A stretch of DNA of 8,236 nt. Source: CAZUVM01 sp964623885. Lineage in GTDB: Bacteria; Verrucomicrobiota; Verrucomicrobiia; Limisphaerales; UBA8199. The stretch is taken from the NCBI GenBank assembly GCA_964623885.1, contig CAZUVM010000124.1, forward strand, positions 1-8,236. The letters are read 5' to 3'. Under the pieces are notes generated by a model. It had not been told where the DNA came from and did not search any database. It worked only from the letters and a program-made list of their open reading frames with translations. This document shows positions 1-5,932 of this stretch, in pieces. Every line of letters starts with the position of its first letter. The first letter of the stretch is position 1. The position numbers and the translations under genes are program-made.

Positions 1-506
1 GGCGCCAGCACAAACAGTATCAGCGGATTGCGCGCCAACCGATAGGCGAAGCGTTTCCACCGCGAGGCCTCGAGATATTCCTGTACCGTCAAGGTCCATA
101 CATCGCCGGTGCCGCGCCGATCCAGGTCGCCCGCGCTGGCATGGTGCAGGGCGTGTTCCCACCGCCAATGGAAGTACGGCGTGAAACTCAGCGCGCCGGT
201 GATAAAGCCAACGATATCATTGGCTTTCCTCGATTTGAAAAACGAGCCATGCCCGCAGTCGTGGAAAATAATAAAGACCCGCACCAAGAAGCCTGCCGCC
301 AGCAGCGACAGCGTGCCGGTGAGCCAATAAGACACCCCCAGGCTCAGGTACATTAAATACCAGAGCGCCACGTAGGGAAGCAGCGTGTTGATGAGCTGCC
401 AGAGGCTGTGGCGGAGCGCGGGCTGTTCGTAGTGGGTCACAATATGCTTCCATCGGGAAGCTCCTGTTTTCGGTCCATTTGGGTTAGCTATCGAATGAAT
501 GATCAT
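1..506 (-). CDS. Fatty acid desaturase, membrane di-iron type (3' part beyond the window)
   Basis: This gene probably introduces a double bond into acyl chains of membrane lipids, using a di-iron centre held by histidine boxes. Reading from the ATG at 504-506, the 168 visible residues contain the first box HDCGH (82-86, in HDCGHGSFF) and the second box HALHH (118-122, after HWRWE). The GDLDRRGTGDVWTLT stretch (127-140) is typical of bacterial delta-12/omega-6-like desaturases. Hydrophobic segments lie at about 37-57 and 62-81. The third histidine box should lie past the left edge and cannot be checked. An in-frame TGA lies upstream and no earlier ATG is present; the Shine-Dalgarno sequence is weak. 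The stop of the upstream 131-residue gene is 43 bases away, so it may be last in the run. Family assignment is firm; regiospecificity (delta-5, -9 or -12) cannot be read from this fragment. Confidence 0.93.
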   Translation of the reverse strand, partial: MIIHSIANPNGPKTGASRWKHIVTHYEQPALRHSLWQLINTLLPYVALWYLMYLSLGVSYWLTGTLSLLAAGFLVRVFIIFHDCGHGSFFKSRKANDIVGFITGALSFTPYFHWRWEHALHHASAGDLDRRGTGDVWTLTVQEYLEASRWKRFAYRLARNPLILFVLA

Positions 507-549
507 AAACTGTGTTGATTTCTGTGGTTTCGCGTGCCCGTTTCACTCC

Positions 550-945
550 TCAGTCGAAATTCAATTTAGTCCTCAACTCCTCCAACCGCTTTCGGGCCTC
601 CGCGCGCTCACGTAGCTGCCGCATGGTACCGGCATCGTTCGCGGCGGTCCATTCCGAAAACCTCCTGTTTACAGTCGCCACATCCTCTTTCAGGTGGTTG
701 AGCTGAAATTGCTCGAGTTCTTCCGGGACGCACTCAACCACAATATGAGCGCCAAGTACCCAAGCCTTCCGCCAAATCTGATGCGGAGGGAACCTGCGCT
801 CCTGCTCGAAGATTTTGACCCACTCCGGCGATGGCTCCTCCGAGAGTTTCAGGTAAAGACGCCGAAAGCCGGGCGCTTCTTGAGATGGCTGGGTCAGATC
901 AATGTCCAGGTCGATAATACGAATCTCTTCAAACGGTTGCTTCAT
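550..945 (-). CDS. Conserved-looking hypothetical protein, 131 aa, with charged helical C-terminus
   Basis: I do not recognise this protein. It has no signal peptide and no membrane segment, so it is probably cytoplasmic. Residues 1-85 look like a mixed alpha/beta domain, with strand-like stretches at IRIIDLDIDL (8-17), FRRLYLKL (27-34) and AHIVVECVP (66-74). Residues 75-131 are highly charged and helical (Glu/Arg/Lys-rich, with RQLRERAEARKRLEEL near the end), consistent with a coiled coil. The ATG at 943-945 is the only plausible start because an in-frame TGA sits three codons upstream. It follows the eRF1-like gene by 31 bases and precedes the desaturase gene by 43, so it is likely co-transcribed. 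The reading frame is convincing as a gene, but its function is open. Confidence 0.75.
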   Translation of the reverse strand: MKQPFEEIRIIDLDIDLTQPSQEAPGFRRLYLKLSEEPSPEWVKIFEQERRFPPHQIWRKAWVLGAHIVVECVPEELEQFQLNHLKEDVATVNRRFSEWTAANDAGTMRQLRERAEARKRLEELRTKLNFD

Positions 946-958
946 GCGCCGTAATCAA

Positions 959-979
959 TGAGGCGTCATGCTTGCCTCA
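959..979 (-). repeat. Short inverted repeat overlapping the stop codon of the eRF1-like gene
   Basis: The sequence shows a perfect 6-base inverted repeat, TGAGGC (959-964) and GCCTCA (974-979), with a 9-base loop. On the minus strand the stem begins at the TGA stop of the eRF1-like gene and ends 13 bases before the start codon of the 131-residue gene. There is no T-run after it, so it is unlikely to be an intrinsic terminator. It could influence initiation or mRNA stability between the two genes. A stem this short can arise by chance. Confidence 0.3.
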
Positions 980-1420
980 CCACCGCCTCCTTCCGCCGGA
1001 GGACGCTGGAGTGACTAGCGGCAAATAGTGCCGCCGCACCTTTTGCGAAACCTGCCGCTCCGTCATCTTGTCGCTCGTCTCGAAGCGGGTGATGCGTAGA
1101 TCGAGTTTGTTTCGCTCGATGCGCTTTCTCAACTCGCCCTTTGCCTCGCCAGGGCCAAATACCATGATCGCTTCCGCCGGCCGCAAGCAGGCGATGACTT
1201 CGTCGTAGTAATTGGCCAGATGTCCTCCATATTCACGCTCTTGCGAATCATCCGCCGGAATCATCTGTGGCTCGAAAGACTCCCCAGACGGCGAGCGGCC
1301 GGAGCGGCGAAGCTGCTTTTCCACATTGGATTTTATCCGCTTCGTCTCTCGTCCTTTTTCGGACACGAGCACAATAACGGCCTCACGGTGGTCAATCCAC
1401 AAACCGGCTAACGTTTTCAT
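977..1420 (-). CDS. eRF1-like / translational-machinery-fold small protein (baeRF type)
   Basis: This 147-residue protein looks like a single-domain bacterial relative of the archaeal/eukaryotic release factor eRF1 and Pelota middle domains (the baeRF families). Members are thought to act at the ribosome, but few have been tested. The opening MKTLAGLWIDHREAVIV strand pattern fits. So does the core YYDEVIACLRPAEAIMVFGPGEAKGEL (71-97), with its glycine-rich GPGEAK turn at 89-94. The C-terminus is basic and ends in Arg-Arg-Arg-Trp. I chose the ATG at 1418-1420, not one 11 codons upstream, because AAAGGA lies 7 bases before it and because an MKTLAG start matches the fold. Its ATG overlaps the stop of the preceding mini-gene by one base (TAATG), suggesting translational coupling. 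An older label for such proteins is 'host attachment protein'; ribosome action here is inference. Confidence 0.72.
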   Translation of the reverse strand: MKTLAGLWIDHREAVIVLVSEKGRETKRIKSNVEKQLRRSGRSPSGESFEPQMIPADDSQEREYGGHLANYYDEVIACLRPAEAIMVFGPGEAKGELRKRIERNKLDLRITRFETSDKMTERQVSQKVRRHYLPLVTPASSGGRRRW

Positions 1421-1530
1421 TATCTTTTCCTTTGCTCGTTCCTCAGCGCACATCGGACGCTGGCTTCTTTAAGCATGTTCTTAAGCAGCTCCAATTCCGC
1501 GCTTTCCGTTAAAACGAACACCTGTTTCAT
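1420..1530 (-). CDS. Truncated DUF2007-like mini-protein, 36 aa
   Basis: This short frame lies between the radical SAM and eRF1-like genes. It starts at the ATG at 1528-1530 and stops at TAA 1420-1422. The peptide MKQVFVLTESAELELLKNML continues as KEASVRCALRNEQRKR. It strongly resembles the first beta-alpha-beta half of DUF2007 (putative signal-transducing) proteins, which usually run to about 70 residues and have the pattern 'V-x-x-(S/T)-x-x-x-x-E-x-x-L-L-x-x-x-L-x-x-x-G-I-x-x-x-(V/I)-R-N-E'. Here the reading frame ends just after the RNE, so the usual second half (Pro-rich turn, Trp-Val strand and final helix) is missing. The Shine-Dalgarno sequence of the next gene lies inside its last codons. 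It could be a decayed remnant kept as a leader cistron for the eRF1-like gene, or a real micro-protein. The family call is by eye. Confidence 0.5.
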   Translation of the reverse strand: MKQVFVLTESAELELLKNMLKEASVRCALRNEQRKR

Positions 1531-1564
1531 AAATCATATTTCTCGGTTTTGTTAATATTCTGTC

Positions 1565-3037
1565 TCACAGATCACTCGCCACGCGCCGGAAGTGATAACC
1601 CATGATCGCCAGTTCCATGGCTTTAGGGAACTGGCGCGGGCGCCTCAGCAATGCGGTGACAAAGAGTCGCCAGTAGGCCACCCGTCCCTGGTGCCAAACC
1701 CCGAGCAACCACAAAGATTTCACAAACGCTTCAATGTCCGCCCTCGAGAGGCCAAGCCGCGGCCCGCGAGGTTCTTGGCGCTCGAGGAAAGTCCGAATGC
1801 GCTGGTAATAGTGGCGGGGCTCATAGAGGCGCTTCATGAGATCGCGGTAGCCGTTAACGAGGAATTCCCGGCTCAATTTGGGACGGAAATTAAGGTTGGC
1901 CTCTGTGTTGTTGCCAGTGGAATCTGATTCGAGCCGTCCTTCCTTCACGAGCCGGCGGTAGAGACGGGTTTCGGGCAAGGCGTTCAAAAGTCCGACCATC
2001 GCCGTCACCACGCCCGAGTGTTGAATGAACTCGAACTGCCGTTTGAAGATGTCGGGGCCGTCGTGGTCGAACCCGACGATGAAACCGCCCATCACTTCGA
2101 GACCGGCCCGTTGCAGGATTTTGATCGTCTCGACAAGGTTGCGGCGGCAATTCTGCAGTTTCCGGCATTCCTGCAAGCTCTGGGCCGAGGGCGTTTCGAT
2201 TCCGACGAAGACCTTCTTAAACCCGGCGGCCACCATAAGGTCGCAGAGTTCGGGGTCATCGGCCAGGTTGGCCGAGGCCTCGGTCAGGAAACCCATTGGG
2301 GCCCGGGTGCAATTCCGCCATTCAATGAGTTCCCGCAGCAAAGCCTTGGTTCGCGTTTTGTTGCCGATGAAGTTATCATCCACCACGAATACCATGTCCT
2401 TCCACCCCCGAAGGCGGAGCTGTTCGAGCTCGGCGACCAATTGGCCTGGTGTTTTCGTGCGAGGTACGTGGCCGTTCATAGCGGGGATATCGCAGAACTC
2501 GCAGTCGAACGGGCAGCCCCGCGAGAACTGCACCGCCATAGTAACGTAATGCCGCAGGTCAATAAGATCCCAACGCGGCACCGGCGAGCGAGTGATATCG
2601 GGACGCTCAGGAGCGGCGTAGGTGGGGCAAAGCGTTCCGGCGCGCAGATCTTCGATCAACTGCGGCATTATGTCTTCGGCCTCACCCAAAACAAAATGCT
2701 GGATATTGGGGAAGGCGGTCCGGCCACTGGAGAAGAGCGGTCCTCCGGCTATGACCGGTTTGGAGAATCGGCGGCAACGGTCCACCAGGCCTGCCACCGC
2801 CGCCTTATGCACGATCATGCCACTAAGCATCACATAATCCGCCCAGCGCAGGTCATCGTCGGACAACGGTTCAACATTCAGGTCGACCAGCCTGAGGTCC
2901 CACTCGGCGGGCAACAGCGCGGCCAGCGTCAGCAGGCCCAGCGGTGGAAAAGCTGCGCGCTTCGAAACGAAACGCAGCACGTGCTTGAAGCTCCAGAATG
3001 TTTCCGGAGTTGGCGGATAAAGCAGCAGCATTTTCAT
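1565..3037 (-). CDS. B12-binding-type radical SAM protein (DUF4070 group)
   Basis: This is a 490-residue radical SAM enzyme with an N-terminal cobalamin-binding-type Rossmann domain (about 1-140). The radical SAM core spans about 160-340 and a DUF4070-like C-terminus follows. The [4Fe-4S] cluster motif is RGCPFDCEFC, with Cys175, Cys179 and Cys182 in CX3CX2C spacing. Other core features are VVDDNFIGNK (218-227), KKVFVGIET (274-282) and GGFIVGFDHD (317-326). The classic DxHxxG cobalamin ligand motif is not seen in the N-domain, which has SGMIVHKAAVAGL (72-84); this is common in this subgroup. Relatives include HpnP, the hopanoid C-2 methylase, but this protein is not close enough for me to give that name. 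The substrate is unknown; lipid modification is an inference from family and from the slipin and desaturase neighbours. It starts 32 bases after the slipin stop, with no clear Shine-Dalgarno, and could start at Met1 or Met3. Confidence 0.88.
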   Translation of the reverse strand: MKMLLLYPPTPETFWSFKHVLRFVSKRAAFPPLGLLTLAALLPAEWDLRLVDLNVEPLSDDDLRWADYVMLSGMIVHKAAVAGLVDRCRRFSKPVIAGGPLFSSGRTAFPNIQHFVLGEAEDIMPQLIEDLRAGTLCPTYAAPERPDITRSPVPRWDLIDLRHYVTMAVQFSRGCPFDCEFCDIPAMNGHVPRTKTPGQLVAELEQLRLRGWKDMVFVVDDNFIGNKTRTKALLRELIEWRNCTRAPMGFLTEASANLADDPELCDLMVAAGFKKVFVGIETPSAQSLQECRKLQNCRRNLVETIKILQRAGLEVMGGFIVGFDHDGPDIFKRQFEFIQHSGVVTAMVGLLNALPETRLYRRLVKEGRLESDSTGNNTEANLNFRPKLSREFLVNGYRDLMKRLYEPRHYYQRIRTFLERQEPRGPRLGLSRADIEAFVKSLWLLGVWHQGRVAYWRLFVTALLRRPRQFPKAMELAIMGYHFRRVASDL

Positions 3038-3069
3038 ATCAATTCAGCCATTCCGGCCCGGTCCAGCCG

Positions 3070-3843
3070 CTAGGCCTTCCCCTTCAGGAACGGGGCAAAC
3101 AGATCAATCGGCACCGGCAGGAACGTGGTGGTGTTATGCTCGCTCGCAATCTCGCGCATGGTCTGGAGGAACCGGAGTTGGAGCGCGATCGGCTCTTTGC
3201 TGATCAGGGCGGCCGCCTGCACCATTTTCTCCGCCGCTTGAAACTCGCCCTCGGCGTTGACGATCTTTGCCCGCCGTTCGCGTTCGGCTTCGGCCTGCTT
3301 GGCCATCGCCCGCTTCATACTGTCGGGCAACGCCACGTCTTTCACCTCGACGGCAGTCACCTTGACACCCCAAGGCTCGGTTTGGCGGTCGATAATCTCT
3401 TGCAACTTCTGGTTGATCACATCGCGCTGCGAGAGCAAGTCATCCAACGGGGCCTGGCCGAGAACGCTCCGCAGCGTGGTCTGCGCGATCAGCGAGGTGG
3501 CTTTCCAAAAGTTTTCGACCTTCACCACGGCGGCCATCGGGTCCACCACCCGGAAATAGACCACCGCATCCACCGTCGCGGGCACATTGTCCCGGGTCAT
3601 GACCTCCTGTTTCGAGACGTCGATCGTTACCACCCGCAAGTCCATCTTCACCATCCGGTCCACAATCGGGATCAGGAGAATCAGCCCCGGACCCTTGGCC
3701 CCGAGCAATTTGCCGAGGCGAAAGATGACCCCGCGCTCATATTCGCGCAGGATTCGCACGGCTTGGGGCAAGATGATTGCCACCAGGACGATCACCACGA
3801 CAATGACCGGGATGATTTTGGTTAAGGGGGATAGGTCTGGCAT
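3070..3843 (-). CDS. Slipin (stomatin/prohibitin-like SPFH membrane protein)
   Basis: This 257-residue protein has the full slipin architecture. A short N-terminus leads to one membrane anchor (about 9-26, Ile/Val-rich). The SPFH/Band 7 domain follows (about 32-185), beginning YERGVIFRLGKLLGAKGPGL. An alanine/glutamate-rich oligomerising helix runs through SMKRAMAKQAEAERERRAKI (185-204), and a hydrophobic C-terminal tail ends near TTFLPVPIDLFAPF. Such proteins form large rings on the inner membrane and organise lipid microdomains or regulate proteases and channels. AAGGAG and a second AAGG lie in the 15 bases before the ATG, giving a strong ribosome site. The gene follows the DUF5670 gene by 15 bases. 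Bacterial slipins often pair with an NfeD protein; none is visible here, and the partners appear to be the small DUF5670 and zinc-ribbon proteins instead. Family and length are both typical. Confidence 0.95.
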   Translation of the reverse strand: MPDLSPLTKIIPVIVVVIVLVAIILPQAVRILREYERGVIFRLGKLLGAKGPGLILLIPIVDRMVKMDLRVVTIDVSKQEVMTRDNVPATVDAVVYFRVVDPMAAVVKVENFWKATSLIAQTTLRSVLGQAPLDDLLSQRDVINQKLQEIIDRQTEPWGVKVTAVEVKDVALPDSMKRAMAKQAEAERERRAKIVNAEGEFQAAEKMVQAAALISKEPIALQLRFLQTMREIASEHNTTTFLPVPIDLFAPFLKGKA

Positions 3844-3858
3844 AATTTCCTTGCTCCT

Positions 3859-4065
3859 TTAGCTGTCTTTTGCATTTAGCTGGCCTCCAGCCACGAGCTG
3901 ACGGTTGTCACTGCCTCGGGAGAATCGGCGCCTCTCCATCCACCGGGCGACTGCGATGAGCCCCGCGTATACGAGCAGAATGTGGATGAGTCCGCCAAAG
4001 CTGTATCCGTTGAGCAAGCCCAACACCCAAAACCCGACCAGCAAGAGCACAATAGTCCACGACAT
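3859..4065 (-). CDS. DUF5670 / lmo0937-family small membrane protein
   Basis: This gene encodes 68 residues from the ATG at 4063-4065, preceded by AAAAGG about 8 bases upstream. A frame ten codons longer is open, but the MSWTIVLLLVGFWVLGLLNG opening is the family's typical N-terminus. Two membrane spans are visible, at about 3-19 and 25-43. They are joined by a GYSFGGLIH turn that is characteristic of lmo0937/DUF5670 peptides. The tail after Arg-Trp-Met-Glu-Arg-Arg-Arg is basic, then polar, and is expected to be cytoplasmic. It lies 26 bases after the zinc-ribbon gene and 15 before the slipin gene, so all three are probably one transcript. The molecular role of the family is unknown; many members are linked to general stress regulons. 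The slipin neighbour suggests a membrane-stress role, which is inference. Confidence 0.85.
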   Translation of the reverse strand: MSWTIVLLLVGFWVLGLLNGYSFGGLIHILLVYAGLIAVARWMERRRFSRGSDNRQLVAGGQLNAKDS

Positions 4066-4091
4066 GGTATCGGCCTTTTCTTCTGTCCGTC

Positions 4092-4283
4092 TCAACTTTC
4101 CGCGAAATAAAAGAACCTTAAAAAAGCGCGAACCGGCCAGGATTTCACTTTTACGATTTTATGATGAGCTGGCGTGGGGTCAGCCAGATTGCACTTGAGT
4201 ACCTCGTGGCAATGTGGACAGGCGTCAGCATAGAGATAATCGCCTAGCTTGACGCCACAACTCGGACATTTTTTCCCAAACAT
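4092..4283 (-). CDS. Zinc-ribbon mini-protein, 63 aa
   Basis: This is a small soluble protein with two CxxC knuckles, CPSC (Cys6, Cys9) and CPHC (Cys22, Cys25). They lie 12 residues apart in MFGKKCPSCGVKLGDYLY, so a single structural zinc is expected. The C-terminal half is basic and ends with the amphipathic WPVRAFLRFFYFAES, which could bind a membrane surface or a protein partner. It has no signal peptide. The ATG at 4281-4283 lacks a clear Shine-Dalgarno sequence; a short hairpin with a T-run sits just ahead of it. It heads the run zinc-ribbon, DUF5670, slipin, so it may be an adaptor or regulator of the slipin complex, but that is a guess from context. The CxxC pairs are seen directly; the function is unknown. 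Confidence 0.8.
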   Translation of the reverse strand: MFGKKCPSCGVKLGDYLYADACPHCHEVLKCNLADPTPAHHKIVKVKSWPVRAFLRFFYFAES

Positions 4284-4291
4284 AATTCAGC

Positions 4292-4309
4292 AAAAAGCAC
4301 GGGAAGTGC
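4292..4309 (-). terminator. Weak hairpin with T-run just upstream of the zinc-ribbon gene
   Basis: On the minus strand, GCAC (4306-4309) and GTGC (4297-4300) form a 4-bp stem with a 5-base loop, followed directly by five Ts (4292-4296). The T-run ends 8 bases before the zinc-ribbon start codon. The layout is that of an intrinsic terminator or attenuator, but the stem is short. It may limit read-through from the upstream gene, or shape the leader of the slipin operon. Chance is a real alternative. Confidence 0.3.
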
Positions 4310-4426
4310 CGCCTCTAGCTTGAAAGATCCAAAGCAATGCGGTGCACACACTTACGGATTCAGGCCACCTCACGGTTCCTGCCATCAGCCTCTGGGAATC
4401 GTGCAAATCGCCCGACTTTGAAAGCC

Positions 4427-4450
4427 GAGCGTGATGCATTCTGCACGCTC
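4427..4450 (-). terminator. Hairpin downstream of the small membrane protein gene
   Basis: A perfect 7-bp inverted repeat, GAGCGTG (4427-4433) and CACGCTC (4444-4450), encloses a 10-base loop. On the minus strand it starts 15 bases after the TGA stop at 4466, where a terminator would be expected. No T-run follows (the next bases are GGCTTTC), so termination would have to be Rho-assisted, or the hairpin may only protect the 3' end of the message. Together with the weaker hairpin at 4292-4309 it marks a likely boundary between transcription units. Confidence 0.4.
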
Positions 4451-4465
4451 TTGCTTGGAAGATTC

Positions 4466-4702
4466 TCAGGGTATCAGCGGAACCGAAAGATCCTTTGGGT
4501 CCAACTCAGATTTCGCCAAAGGTGCGACGGTCGGCAGGCCCGCCGGTTCCATGAAGGCGGCATGCTGACTCGTCATCATCCTGCTAGTCAAGAGCTTCGC
4601 AGCCGACGTATCTCGGCACTCATCCCTGACCCAGCAGACCAACAACGCCACTGCTAAATAGGCCAAACAAGCACAACCACTGATCAGGAACAATTCTGTC
4701 AT
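4466..4702 (-). CDS. Small single-span membrane protein, 78 aa
   Basis: From the ATG at 4700-4702 the product starts with one hydrophobic helix (about 3-24, MTELFLISGCACLAYLAVAL). The rest is a polar tail of about 54 residues ending Pro-Leu-Ile-Pro. Three cysteines lie in or near the helix (residues 10, 12 and 23). GGAAGG about 8 bases before this ATG is a good ribosome site. An alternative ATG at 4751-4753 with GGAG in front would add 17 polar residues, so the start is not settled. I do not recognise the family. The N-terminal helix could be a membrane anchor or an uncleaved signal; KdpF-like peptides have a similar look, but no kdp genes are present. It sits 107 bases after the coiled-coil gene. 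A real gene is plausible but not certain. Confidence 0.5.
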   Translation of the reverse strand: MTELFLISGCACLAYLAVALLVCWVRDECRDTSAAKLLTSRMMTSQHAAFMEPAGLPTVAPLAKSELDPKDLSVPLIP

Positions 4703-4809
4703 GCAGTTTACCTTCCAAAAGTTGCCACGTGGTTCGTCTTCGAATACTGCCATTGCGCACTCCGCCGGCGGCCTCCTCGAGTCCGACCCGGCGCGACCGC
4801 TTTTACAGA

Positions 4810-5823
4810 TTATGGGCTTGGCACACCATTGAGCAAATCAGGTTGTCCCGCGCGAACGGCGTGCTGTTGCAGCAAGGCTTTGGTTTCGGGCGAAGCGTCG
4901 AAGGCCAGCAATCGGGCCGAGAGCGTCCGGGCGTGATCGAGATCGCCGGCACCGGCGAAGACCTCGACGTTCTGAGCCGTGGAGTCGATCAGATAATCGT
5001 GCTGCAATTTCCGGATCATCTCCGGGTTGGGAGTGTTTGCCGGCAACGGCCGCACCGCCGACATCATTTCGAACAAGGCACTGGCCTGGGAGTAGGATTT
5101 GCCCAGTAGGGCATCGCCGTAACGCTGCGCCGCCACGAGTTGATCGTAGGCCAAACTTGCCAGCCCCGGTCGGCGTGGGTCGTCTGCGGGCAGTTGGTCG
5201 AAAACGGTCACCGTGTTCTGCTCTTCCTTAAGCGCGCGATTGAGCGCAGCGAAGTCCATCGTCGCGTCGAGGGCCGTGGGGCTGGCGAGCATTCGCTGCA
5301 ACGCCTGGTCGCGCCGCTCCCGCAAGGCCGCCAGCGCCTCGGGATACTCTTCGCCGAGCTTGGCGATCGAACTCAGCAGAAAGCTGGTACGCACGCCGCT
5401 GTATCCCATCACTCGCGGCATTCCTTCGTCGAAGCACCACAAGAATTCTTCGAGCGCGGCCGCTGCATCTCCCTTGGCGGCCAGCTCCTGAGCGTGCTTG
5501 TAACGCGCTTCCACCGCATCGTGCGTGACCGGCGCGGCCGCCTCGGCGTTGTCCAGACGCAACCGGCCAACCTCTCCGCGCAATTGCAGCAATTCGCGGG
5601 AAGAGCCGGTGGCGGCCGCAGCAGGAGCGCTGGCCGGAGTCCCGCCTCGGGCAAGCTGTTCGTTCTCCATCGCCAGGCGCTGGTTCTCCTCCGTCTGCTG
5701 CCGCAACGACTCGTTCGCTTCGCGCAATTCCGTTTGTGCATGCTGGTGCATCATGACGGGCACGGCGATACCTCCGAGGACCAGGGCGCTGATGATGCCG
5801 ATTTTCAATTTTGTTCTGCCCAT
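4810..5823 (-). CDS. Membrane-anchored coiled-coil protein with TPR-like C-terminus (verrucomicrobial type)
   Basis: This 337-residue protein starts at the ATG at 5821-5823. An N-terminal membrane anchor (about 7-25, LKIGIISALVLGGIAVPVMM) is followed by a coiled coil (about 28-58, repeating Glu/Gln/Leu). An Ala/Pro/Gly linker (60-74) comes next, then the motif LLQLRGEVGRLR (78-89) and an all-helical region (about 105-330) that looks like TPR or similar repeats. The LRGEVGxLR motif after a Gln/Glu-rich coil recurs in proteins I recall from Pedosphaera-like Verrucomicrobia, often tied to paralogous families of unknown role. The helical part includes AAALEEFLWCFDEGM (121-135), also familiar from that group. 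Most of the protein would face the periplasm. There is no Shine-Dalgarno; an A/T-rich stretch precedes the ATG. Function is unknown, and a protein-interaction scaffold is the most that can be said. Confidence 0.8.
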   Translation of the reverse strand: MGRTKLKIGIISALVLGGIAVPVMMHQHAQTELREANESLRQQTEENQRLAMENEQLARGGTPASAPAAAATGSSRELLQLRGEVGRLRLDNAEAAAPVTHDAVEARYKHAQELAAKGDAAAALEEFLWCFDEGMPRVMGYSGVRTSFLLSSIAKLGEEYPEALAALRERRDQALQRMLASPTALDATMDFAALNRALKEEQNTVTVFDQLPADDPRRPGLASLAYDQLVAAQRYGDALLGKSYSQASALFEMMSAVRPLPANTPNPEMIRKLQHDYLIDSTAQNVEVFAGAGDLDHARTLSARLLAFDASPETKALLQQHAVRAGQPDLLNGVPSP

Positions 5824-5932
5824 AATTTTTAGAAGTTAATGCGGTGCTACTGCCGGTCCCTGCTCATGGTCGCCCCGCCGCCAACTCCCGATAGCTACTG
5901 GCTGCTGTCCAACGGAATGATGCCAGACCAGT

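Noticed and set aside
217..453. A 78-codon minus-strand frame starting at an ATG
   Set aside because: It is out of frame with the desaturase, whose histidine boxes occur in another minus-strand frame starting at 506.
2018..3073. A 351-codon plus-strand open frame
   Set aside because: It lies exactly opposite the radical SAM gene, whose protein has clear motifs; the plus-strand translation has no recognisable domain and is an antisense shadow of G+C-rich coding DNA.
2998..3825. A 275-codon plus-strand open frame, rich in His and Asp
   Set aside because: It is antisense to the slipin gene. The odd His/Asp-rich composition reflects reverse-complemented Val/Ile codons, not a metal-binding protein.
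4337..4657. A 106-codon plus-strand frame over the small membrane protein gene
   Set aside because: It is Arg-rich with no domain, and the opposite strand offers a hydrophobic helix with a good ribosome site.
5140..5832. A 230-codon plus-strand open frame
   Set aside because: It is antisense to the coiled-coil gene and is Arg/Gln-rich without domains.
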